From the NCBI GenBank assembly GCA_025617745.1, contig CM046870.1, forward strand, positions 29,717,927-29,781,926: a stretch of DNA of 64,000 nucleotides. Reading direction: 5' to 3'. The position numbers and the translations under genes are program-made. This stretch comes from Heliocidaris erythrogramma (Eukaryota > Echinodermata > Echinoidea > Camarodonta > Echinometridae). Under the pieces are notes generated by a model. The model worked only from the letters and a program-made list of their open reading frames with translations, made no database searches and had not been told where the DNA came from. Shown here piece after piece: positions 21,421-33,400 of the stretch (its first letter is position 1; every line of letters begins with the position of its first letter).

Positions 21421-24400
21421 CTATCTACGACTGGTCATTCTCCTTGTCTGCCTCCTATGCTCGTCTCGTTCCCGCTGCTTCGCATCAAACCACGGCAATT
21501 CAAACTCACTGCAGGAGAGATGGGAACGGTCAAAGATGGGCAATATTACTCAGTTCATATTATTGCATCATTCAATGGCAAGAAACTGCACATCATTATC
21601 AGGATAACAAAACTATGCATCTCATGTGCTTCTGTCAAACAATATATTGAACTATTTTACAATTATTTTTAATAAAGTAATAACCTATGATAATGCATAA
21701 AATGAATTATGAGAACAATGGCCATTTCAATTATTTTTTTTATGTATATACCCGTAGATGACGGCCGCAACAGAAGTTTTCATGTAAATTTATTGAGTTA
21801 TGATTGTGGCAGATATTTGTATCTGTACTCCTCTGGTCATGTAGGGATACCAATTAAATTTACTGAATTGGTCTTAAAAAACTCCCAGATATGTTGAAGC
21901 CCCATATGTTCTATACTACATCCTGCCTAAAAATACCTGAAACCTAGAAGCATCGGGGCTTGGAATCAGACAAATGCTTGCAAACTGTCATCCGTATTAA
22001 ACAAACTATTTCTCAGATTCTGTAACTATTCATTTAATGTTCTTCAAATCAATGGAACTTAGGAAAGGAAGGAACAAACGGATAGCTTACCTAGGTTTAA
22101 CTGAAGGGACTTGTACGCCGAAAGTAATGACTGGAATCGTATCACACATCTCAATATATTCAGCTACAACAAAGTGAAAGGAAAACAACAACAGTCGTTA
22201 ATTCCATGAATGTTTTAAAAATGTTTTACATAAAATCCATCAGAGGTCAAAAATGTAGTACATTTTCCAGAATCAATTTGTGACAAATCAAGGGGGGATT
22301 TTTTTGTTCCTTCATTCAACAGCTGAAAAGATAAGGCACATATCGTATGGTGAAAGCTGGAAGGGAGTTACCTAAAAAGATACGAGTTAATGCCCTCCTA
22401 GCTTTCAGCAGACGATTTTAACCCCTACCATGCCGAGGGCGGCGAATCCGCGAATCCCGCCCAAATGTTGGAGTGAACATTTTATTTAGGCTCAGAAAGG
22501 CTTGAAAATTCTCCCTCATACAGAAACGTGTGCCTTCAATATAAAGTTTATTCCTATGCAATGTATCTTTGCCCAGTTTGCTCAAGAAAAAACTCATTAA
22601 AAGTTAATATTTAGTTATTGAAAGTTCATTTTTGACAATTGCCCAAATAGCTGGTGGCATGGAAGGGGTTAAATGAAAAATTCACAAATAAGCTTGAAAG
22701 ATATTATATAACAGATTTACAAGGGTGCAAAATATTTGGCATACATGTAGATCTTGGTAAATGCCTGAACCACTTTATGCATCTATGTCATTGTTCTATC
22801 CAGTAAAAGTTCTGGGAGGTGTTTTTTTTTATTCTTAGTAGCAGCTTTGCTGGGCAATTTAACTACAAAGGGAAGGTTTAACCATCATTTTCAGCGTAAT
22901 AAATCATGGTTAGTGTGAATGTGTCCATTATACATATACAGTCAAACCTGCTTTACCGACCACCTGTGTAGAAAGACCACCTGTCTATAAAGACCACAAT
23001 TTTTGTTTCCCCTGAAAAGTGTTTCTCATTGAAATGTGTATTAAACGAACCTGTACATAAAGACCACCTGCTCATAAAGACCGCTTTTCTTGTCTCCCTT
23101 GAGTGGTCTTTATAGACAGGTTTCACTGTACTAATAATTGACATCTGACAAATCAAGAGTTTCAAAGTCTTTTCCTCTCTTTTTTTTTCTTTAATTTCAG
23201 CAGCATTGTTTCTCAATTCAACTTGGGAGATCTTACCATCATTTTCAGTGGAATAAATCATGGTTAGTGTGAATGTGTCCATTATACATATACTAATAAC
23301 TGACATCTGACAAAACAAGAGTTTCAATAAAGTCTTTTCCTCTTTCTTTTTTGTTTATATTTCAGCAGCATTGTTTCTCAATTCAACTTGGGGGGTCTTA
23401 CCATCATTTTCTCCTGGATAAAACGTGGTTAGTATATGCTCCCATTGAGCATACTCCCTCTGCTTCTGTTTATTGACCAGTCTCTCGTGTTCTCTCAGCT
23501 CTCGTATCCTCTGGATATCCCATCTCTTCCGCTTTCTCTCGTCCTGCTCCAGCTTGCAGTGGCGTTGCTCAAACACTGCCTCGGTGCACTCCTGACATAG
23601 CAACCATAGAAATTTACTTATAATAACAAAGTGTACCAATGACCTAAAAATATAATTTATGCTAGAATGTTTAAAATGATTAAAATCAACCTCAAATATC
23701 TTACACTGGCATTCTGCGGGTTAAAAGTTTAGTACAAAAGAAAATAAAGGATAGTATAGAAATGCCCGAACGGAACCTAACTTGGAATTGGGTTCCGTGC
23801 GGCCCCTATAGCTTCTACTAATCTCTTTTTCGTTGAGCATGACATTGTTTATAGTAGTATTAATTTTTACAGAAGTAATATTTGTAGTAAAGGGATATGA
23901 TGTTGGACCTCTGACATATGAGCAAAATATGCTTTAATGATAGGTACCCTATGGTCTATGCAATATACATGTACTTCGGCCAGCTATTCACAAAATCATA
24001 CCAAATAAGTCAGTTTAAACTAATAAACTCCACCTACATGTAAAATTAACATATGGAGTTACAGATATCAAATGACTAGAAAATCACACGCCATTAATGC
24101 CATAAGCATCGTTACACAATTAAATTCTCTTCTCTCTCTTTCATTCCCCAAATGCTGTATACTGTGGACATTTATAAAGTTTTCATGTTCATGTTGACGG
24201 GTAGATGTCCTTAACCCCTACCATGCCGTGGGCAGCAAATCCCGCCCCAAAATGTGAGTGTTGAACATTTTGTTTAGGCTCAGAATGGCTTTAAAATTCT
24301 TCCTGATACTGAAACCTGCACTTCCAATATAATGTTTATTCCTATGCAATTAATCTTTGCCCAGTTTGCTCAAGATTAAAACTCATTGAACATTAATATT

Positions 24401-27400
24401 CAACTCATGAAAGTTCATTTTTGACAATTGCTCAAAAATCTGGAGGCATGGAAGATGTTAATGCCTCCCGCCTCCCCCCTCCCCCACCCCCTCTTTCTGT
24501 TTAGTTTTACATTCCTACATTCATCTTCTTCTCAATGTCATGGAATTACAAAGCAGGGGAGCGTTTCATCAAGTGTTTTGTCAGTGATTTTTAGTGACAA
24601 ATTTGCTCTCAGCCAATCAGATGCAAGGATTTCAGTAGCTTATAACAGTTGTCGGTAAAAATCACTGACAAAACACTTGATGAAACGCTCCCCAGAATGC
24701 TAATATTATGATGATGAATTTTACCTCTGGAGCATCTGAGGATGTACTTGGTGGAATGTTAATGACTCGCCATGACGGAACTGAACGACAAAGGGAAGAG
24801 GAAGATCAAGAAAAAAGTAATTTATTAAATGGTATGAAAAATGTACCAAAACACACACAAAGCAAAAAAATTAGGGCAGAAAAAAAGAGAAGACAATGTC
24901 ACAGACTGTATTTTTCTCACTTCGGGCAACAGAGTGTGCGATGAGGAGATACACACCTTGATGTCCAACCCAAAGAAATGGGTAATTCAGGATTAATGCT
25001 CTTCCTGATGTTTTAATGGTTCTCTATAATACCAGATCCCAAGCAGTGATGTCAGAGACCCCTGTATGCCTTACAGTCAAGACTGTGACATTGATAACCC
25101 AAGAACAGTTTCAACTACATCACTGATTCCAAGAAGATGCTCTCCTCAAGAAGCTATTGCATCTGCTGTAACAGTATAAATTCTTAACCTTTTTGGCCGC
25201 ATTTTGGGGCCTCTTTTGGGCTTGGCCAATAGTTTTCAGAGCTTTTCTCCTAAAATGCATTTCTTTGTAAGTTCTGTTACCTCCAATAATGCATACATAT
25301 ATATTCATAGATTTCAATAGGACTGTTAGTGAACCATAATATTACCTTCATCATGAAGGCTTCATGGAGGTCTATGTGTATGAACCCAACCGCCCCCGCC
25401 CTCCCTGTTTAGAACCGCTGTCCTACATGTACATGTCGTGTGTTGAGAGCCAGAAGGGCGTTAACTCATACGTTAACTCATAGTTAACGCCATTCTGGCT
25501 CTCAACACACGATGCAGTAGTACAGTGGAACCTCGTTGTAAAGATAAAGAACACTGTAAATAACAAACTCTCGTTATAACAAGGTGATTTTGCTGATCCC
25601 ACTTCTTTGTATTCTATTGTTTTTTAGCCCTGATATAAGAAAGTTTCAATATAAAAAGGTAATTTCCTTGGTCCCAAGGAGTTTGTTATAACAAGGTTCC
25701 ACTGTACACGAATAGGAGAGAATCAATGCTCAGTGCTCACCCATTACAGCTTCCTCATCAAGCAGATCTGCTTGAGGAACCCTCAGGTCGCTTAGGCATG
25801 GGTACATCACTTCTGTACGGTGAAACTTCTCTTCGTCCTTCGACTCTCTTGACTCTTTACTATCTTGTCTGTTTGCGCTTTTCTTCTCCTCCTTCTTTGC
25901 AAGTTTCTCCGCTCTCCTCTGTCGCTTGCTCAGCTCGGTGTTGCTCGATTGCACCGAAGAGATGCTGGAGTTCAGGTTACCGTGGTCTCTGACGGGGGTG
26001 CCACTCCCTCGACCCGATGACTGCCTCCCAGTGCTGTGGATCGATGGTTCGAGTTCTGATCTACGCTTTCTGAAAAGGAATTGGGTAATCTTGAAATTGG
26101 TAAAAATGATCAAAACTCAGCAAAGTCCTTATCAATCTGATGGAATCTATCATGTATTAATTGGATATACAGTTAACTTTGTATTTAAGTCGAATCTGTT
26201 GGGACCATGAAAAATAGTTGGACTTATGCAAAATTCGACTTACATGTAGGAAATGTAAATATCACGGTTTGCATACACTGTAGTTTGGTCAAAAAATTTG
26301 ATTCGATTTAGGTAAAGTTCGACTTACGCAAGGTTAACTCTATTTTCAAACCACCGTTTTACATCACTTACATGTACAGCACCTATGCTTTAATAATACA
26401 AAGCAAACATGGTCATCAATTCCACATGTATACGTGTACTGTAACTTCCCACAGGCAGAATCAATCAAGCTTGTGAAATGCAGTAGTTCGATTCCGTGCA
26501 GAGTGTCCAGCACGACATATGATGGATATTTCATCCATAAATGAAAATCTCTTAATATGAGCATGACTAGTGGTAGTGATACCAGAAAACACCATTATTT
26601 AATGGTCACATCAAAAGATTTTTGGATGAAACATGTTGAAAAAAGACATGTCGTACGAGACACTGTATGGGATTGCCCAATACACCAATAGTTATAGTGT
26701 ACAGAAAGGGATAGAGAAGCAAAGCTGGGGTTGGGGAAGACATCGCTTCGGCAAGACCTACCTTTTCTGCACTGGTGAATCTAAAATCTTCCGGGGCCTG
26801 CCGACTGGTCGATGGTTATTGTTGTTATTGGTCTGAGGTTCAACCTTCTCAGCTAGATGAGTTCTTCTGTTCATGCGCTCCAGTCGACATTTCAGCTGCA
26901 GAAGCAAAGGAGAATGTTGCATTGTTTAGTACACGTATGTGAATAAATGTGCATGCAGGTGTACAATGGCAAATGTATGTTAACCCTTTCAGGACAGGAA
27001 TTATTCAAGGGCTAAACTGATCACATTTCATTCTTGAAATTGGCAACAATAATACTTTTCTGTTAGTTCTACATGGTTCTAATAAGGTGTAATGTCTTTA
27101 AAAACAATATACATGGTTAGATATTTTGTCATTTACAGTTGATAAAATTGCCAATTTTGATGAAAAACAATGATTTTGAACTTCTCTCAATGTGTTCCAA
27201 TTTAAGGATTTCTAAACTTATTATCGTTTTTTTAAATTCCTGGCATCAAACGCAATATGGTCATTCAATAAAAATGGACATAGTTTGTGCAGAAATTTTT
27301 GCTCTTTCTACTCGTGCATCTGGTATATAAGTGCTGAATCAAAAGTTATTGAGCCAAACCACAAAATGTGGTCAATTGTCTCGAAAGGGCACAACTCCCA

Positions 27401-30400
27401 GAAACAACAATTGCTACAATTCCTCTGCACAAAAGAGAAGTTCAAATGGTATACAATTTCAGAGTCCTGTATAACCATAATGGGGAGAAAAAAATACATT
27501 GAAGAGAAGGTTTAGTTCTGGGAATGGTGATCAAAATAATGTGTGAGCTTTCTCATTCCTTTTACGTCAGTTTGGAAGAGCATTATATAGTGGAAATGTC
27601 CCCTGAAAGAATTGCTCTTCAAATGCCATCATATTCGAAATATGACGAGAAATTGGTGAACTGTTTTCTTTATGAATCTGCTTTCTTTATGTTCTATTCA
27701 ACTCGGCTGCGCCTCGTTGAATAGAGCGTCTCTTATCTTTCACCTCGTGCAAAATCTTGTACCATTGCACTCATGGCCATTCACTATTTGTATATTATTT
27801 GGAATACTTGGTTACATTTTTTAATGCCCCCGAAAAAGAATAAACAAAGATTTTTTTTGTTTGCAACAGAATTTATGAAGTATTTATTAGTTTTTATTTA
27901 AATTTGATTTAAAGTTGATTTAAAATGTGCCAACCCTGGTGATATTTGTAGCATGGGTGAATCTGCACACATCAATATAATGCACTACTTGTACATTGTA
28001 TGCATACATGTACATGTCATTCAAATCTAAGAAGGGGGGGGGGATAAAATGGCCCCTGAAATTCATGACATTAGATATATGAATATATGAAAAAAGAAGT
28101 CAAAGAAATGCAGTGTGACCATGAAAAAAAAAATTTCCTTTAATCAAATGACATCTTTTAAATGGCAACTATGTTCTCAATCCACGGATACACTGAAAAG
28201 AAATCCACAGGAAAATAGAGTGATGGACATTGTACATGTAGTCATGCACCTCTGTAACTCGAGCAAGCTACATGTACATGTACATGTACGTGACTGCATC
28301 TCCAATATGCCTCCAACTAAATTCATTCATGTTCATGGTGAAAATTGTTCTTGAATTTAGATAAATACATGTGTTGTGATAACAAGAATAAAAAATCCTA
28401 GATACATGTACATGTAGCTACAACTTACATGTAAATTGACATTAATGACCTTTGCCCTAAAAACTATATACAGTAACACAGATTTTCCTTTTATTTTTAT
28501 TTTTTATACTGTATATGAAATTTATTTCTTGGATAGTAACAAGTACAAAGCAACCAATACACTGTAAATCTTGTTGTAAATTAATTGTTGACTGGACAGG
28601 TTAGTTTTGCATAATATATTTTTCTTAAATACAGGTATTGTAGTACAGTACATGTATTTGTAATTGTATTTGTAATAGTACAGTGCATGCCAATCACATG
28701 TACACATACATACATGTATATATGTAGGCCTACAATGCATAGAGTGTACACCTACATGTATATGCAACAGGGCAACAGCACATGCAGATGTACATGCAAT
28801 ACTACGTGTACAGGCAGGATAGCACACTCAAAAGGTAAACACAGTTCATAGTCTATCTTGCCAGTCACTTTTTGCTGCCATATGAGCAACACAATACATA
28901 CATGTAGCATGAATGAGAGGACTTCCAAACCTGCTTTTAAAAAACCTGGCCCATTAGACTACATGAAATTGTGACTGTGAATGTGTTTTCTACTCCACAT
29001 AATTTTGTGCATGAAGCTCAACTCTTTCATGGAAAACACTACACATGTATCAAAACTAGTTTGTCTAAACCTCGTTATTGATGGAAGTCCAGAAGTTGGG
29101 TTGCCAGAATCTGAAGGCCTTTAATGTATTTTTTTTCCCTTTTCTTTTTTTCCTTCAAAACATGTAGTTTTGTTGTTCATTTAATATCAGCACCCCTACA
29201 CCCCCACCCCCCCCCCCCCCTCCAAAAATAAAAATAACAGACAATCAGGAGGCATTTCAACTTTGTATGGAATGCTCTACATGTACATAACATTGGGGAA
29301 ACTGAATATTTGGGGGGTAACCTACATTTAGGTATCCTAACTTTTTAAATATTTCTCATATCAAAACTCTCCTATTCCCTTACAAAAAATGATCTCACAA
29401 TCACACAACTATCTCACTCTCTCTCTCTCTCTCTCACCAAGTCTCCATACTTTTTAAGACATAACTGATCAAGAATTTTCTTTGAGTATTGGAAGAAATA
29501 AACTGAAGGGACCTTAAAACACATTATGCTAGAAGAATAGTACTGCTTATAATGTACTTTATTTACAAACAGGCAGTCAACTCAGGTCAAGGACCTATGA
29601 GTGAGCCAGATCAGACTTGCTGCCTTCTCACAAAAAATCTATCTTTTGGTTTTACTTTTGACCTTGTTTACTGGAGGCATTACATGTACAATGTGGTGTC
29701 CTTTCTTTTTATTTTTTTCTCCATCCTAAAAATTTAGGTATACTCTATTAAATCTAATTTTTCTCTGATTATTTAGAGCTCAGACTTACCATAAGCGTAG
29801 GCATGGCATACCGCCTATGGGCACATTTTTGCCAGGGGGTTGATGCCACCTTAGGCTCTAGGCCTCTAGCCCAATAATGATAAAAGCTTTCCAAGTTTCC
29901 AGGACACTCATGTCTACCAAGAAGTTACTGCATATATTAGACAAGCTTGCTTTGTAACTCCTTGGCTTGAGTCTACTACAGACTCTACAAATACAATATA
30001 TCAATATCAGTAAAAATTAAAAATAAAAAGGAGTCTCATACATGTATATCAGTAAATGCGCACAGGCCGATTTGGGAGACTCTCTCCCACTTGGAAGACA
30101 GTCTCTGATATTATAGATAATTTTCTAACAAGAGGGCAATAATATACAACACTAACAACATGGCATTTTTTCTCAGCCATTTTTTTTTCCTCTCTGAGGA
30201 ACATATCAAAAATGTTATAAAAACAAAAGTAGACAGTGAATATGCCAATACAGTCAAAAATGCAAAAGAAGTAGTTATTCATGAGCAATTTGCTCATCAC
30301 ATTTTCAAGTTGAGCCAAGGTAATCCCTTCACAGCAAATGTAAACAAAAAAATTGGTATCCGAAATGGGAGATTGTCTCCCAAACAGGCTACCAAAATTC

Positions 30401-33400
30401 TTGACAAGAGAATCTGACAATGGAGACATTCTCCCAAATGGGAAAGAGTTTCCCACATCAGCCGTGCGCCTCTACTGTATATTACATGTACCGGTACATG
30501 CAGAACAGGTCCGAGCTAACATGGTACTCAGGCAAACTCAGCCTTGGCAGAAAATCGTGGCCGAGTTGGCTCAGAGATTGGAATTGAACGCAAATACTTC
30601 TGTTGATTTTTGCATGAATTACATGTTCAAAACACTTAAATTCAATATTTGATATCAATGTGTAAAATGATTAGTAAAGAAGTAATAATGTTGAAAATTG
30701 AAACCAAAATTAGGAAAATCCGGGACAACCCGACCACCGGACAGCTCGACCCAAGACAACTCGACCCAATACTCTGGACAACTCGACCAGGTCGAGTTGT
30801 CCAGAGTGGGCTGCGTTTTCGAACAACTCGACCTACTTTTTTTCTTCTAACATGAACAGAGTTTCACAGGGCTTTTGCTAAACAGTCGGGTAACGTTGCG
30901 TCGCGTTGGTAGAAATTTTCGAACATTTTTCAGGAAGGCGTCTTCAATTGAAAAAGAGTCCATCTCAGTATGATTTTCCCCGTTTTGTGTGCCACAAACT
31001 GCTTATGTATCTTCATATTTTATCCTGAGGTATTTAACAAGAGTTATAATGTTAAACAATTATAGACAAAAAGAAAACTTTCTTTGTATTCTTTTTCTTG
31101 TTTTGTTTGTTTTGTTGAATGATGAGCGTCCAATCTGTGTGCGGATGTAGCTCTATTTCTAAATCTTTAATCTTCTATCATATCTTTGTCTTTTCTCATC
31201 TGATTTTGTTTGCTTTATATTAACTATGATAATTTTTTAGTACAAAATCCCCCCCGCAAAAAAAGCCTTTTCTCCTTCATTTCTTTAAATTTTGTTTGTT
31301 TTATCCAGTAGAGCTAAGTGATATACATAGAAATTCTACACAGGATTTTGGAACACTGTCTCAAACATTAATTATGATGATTTCTGCATTTTTTTTAATC
31401 CTATAATTTTTTTCTTTCCACCTTTCCTTTCATTATGTTATTCTTTGATCCCTTGTATCATCTTGTCTTCCCTCTTTCCCAATGATACTTTTTTTTTTTT
31501 TTTTGCTTTCCATCTTTACTTTCGTTATGTTATTCTGTGATTCCTTTTATCTGTTCTTCCATCTTTTATATTACTCTTTATATTCATCCATCTATCATTC
31601 CTTAGTCTATCTTTCGTAGTGTTATTCTTTTTTGTCCCCGCCGAACGAAGTTCGCGAGGGGACTATGAAACGAACTCCGTTCGTGTGTGCGTGTGTGTGT
31701 CCGTCCGTCCCATATGTGCTCAAAAAGTTAGAAAATGCTATACTTCTTCGTCATTTCTCGGCCGATTTTGATTCTGATTGTTTTATCTGATAGGGCTGAG
31801 TGGGGGCTTCCTAACTTCTACACAAAATCATGAAATTCATCAATTATGCAAATTTATGCAAATTTATTCAAAATCGACGAAAAATGCTACTTCTCTATTT
31901 CACACCGTATTTTGAATCTGATTGTTTTATCTGATAGGGCTGGGTAGGGGCTGTCAAACCTCTACACAGAATTTTGAAATTCATTAATTATGCAAATTTA
32001 TTGTAATTTATTCAAAATCAACAGAAAATGCATTTATAATCATAAAACATTAATTTGATAATTCATTTCTCACATTTATCTTCAAGGTTCTATCAGAAAT
32101 TACATAAATTAACAGCCATTCCACAGATCTACACTTCTGGCGGGGACATAATTACGCATCGCGTAATTACTAATTCAGTTGTTTTTAATCCTTTTATTAA
32201 TTTTTTCTTTCCACCTTTCCTTTCATTACGTTATTCTTTTATTGCTTTTATCATTTTGTTTTCCATCTTTCATAATGTTACTATTTATATTTATTCTTTT
32301 TATCCTCTTTTTTATTGCTTTCCATCTTCACTTTGTTCTTTGTTCCCTTTTATCATCTTCTCTTCCACCTTTCTTCATGTTTATATTTATCTTTTTATCA
32401 TTTTTCTCTCTATCTCTCGCTTTGTCATTTCTTGCTTTTATCCTTCTATCAATTATCTTTCCATCCTTCCTCTCGTTATGATATTCTTTGTTTCCTGTTA
32501 TCATTTTCTCCCCCACCTTCCTCACGTTAATCTTTATCCTTCTATCATTTCTCTCCCTGTCTTTCTTTATATAAGTTAAACTTTTTTTATCCTATCATTT
32601 CTCTCTCTATCTTTCATATTATTCTTTTTAAAATCATTTTCTGCTTTCCATCTTTACTTACTTTCCTTAAAACATTCTTTGCTTTTATCCTATCATTTTC
32701 TTTCGTTATGTTATTCCTTTATTCAAATTATCATCTTCTCTTCTATCTTTCCTTATGTTACTCTTAATATCTTTATCCTTCTATCATTTATGTCTCTATC
32801 TTTCTTTATGTTATTCTTTGTTTTTATCCACTTATTTTTACTTTCCAAGTTTCCTTTTGTTGTATTCTTTGTTTCCTTTCATCATATTTTCTTCCATCCT
32901 TCCTACCCTTCTATTCTCTCTTTATAGTTCATGTTTTTCTTTGCATTATCCTTCTATTGTTTTTCTTTATTCCCTTGTTTGTCGTTTGTAGCTTGAAAAC
33001 GGGAAAAATCATACTGAGATGGACTCTTTTTCAATTTGTCCCCTTGAAGACACCTTCCTGAAAAATGTTCGAAAATTTCTACCAACGCGACGCGACGTTA
33101 CCCGACTGTTTAGCAAAAGCCGTTTCACAGCATGGCTACAGAAGCCATTTTCTGCATCAAGTAGGCCTATGTTGATATGATATTGATATGATATATGATA
33201 CCCTAACCCTAATGAAATTTGTTAGAAGAAAAAAAAGTAGGTCGAGTTGTCCAGGGTATTGGGTCGAGTTGTCTTGGGTCGGGCTGTCCAGTGGTCGTGT
33301 TGTCCGGACCCCAAATTAGGAGCCTACACCCAAACACATTAGGTGGGACACCGTCTACTGTACTGTCATGCTGTGTACGATTCCAGTGTAATCCTATGCA

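Larger units (their letters stand above)
22881..23430 (-). repeat. Tandem triplication of an MSL1 exon end plus intron start
   Basis: The MSL1 exon 23591-23402 ends at GAAAATGATG followed by GTAAGA. The same piece (minus strand CACTAACCATGATTTATT then GAAAATGATGG) recurs at about 23237-23268 and about 22882-22913. Between copies the intron start recurs as well (CAAGTTGAATTGAGAAACAA, TGCTGCTGAAAT, CATCTGACAAA on the plus strand). The unit is about 165 bp. The middle copy keeps a GTAAGA donor; the distal copy has GTTAAA instead. The distal unit is lengthened by the MITE at 22939. Confidence 0.9.
30716..33312. mobile_element. Mutator-like non-autonomous element with long TIRs and 9-bp flanking repeats
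   Basis: Arms 30719-30985 and 32996-33310 are inverted copies over some 270-310 bp. Outer parts are built of repeated CAACTCGACC motifs (GACAACTCGACCCAATACTC); inner parts share TTTTGCTAAACAGTCGGGTA and GAGTCCATCTCAGTATGATT. The direct repeat AAATTAGGA flanks it at 30707-30715 and 33313-33321. Long TIRs with 9-bp duplications are the Mutator/MULE signature. The interior is a T/C-rich tract plus a smaller nested element, without transposase. It fills part of MSL1 intron 1. Confidence 0.85.

Noticed and set aside
25120-25317. Lys/Arg-rich minus-strand frame considered as an extra MSL1 exon
   Set aside because: It has weak splice sites, and the exon at 24780-24725, which encodes VPSWRV with the right phase, joins 25741 to 23591 without it.
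32055-32991. Frames of up to 174 codons rich in Phe, Ser and Leu, like membrane segments
   Set aside because: Low-complexity polypyrimidine repeat inside the Mutator-like element explains them.
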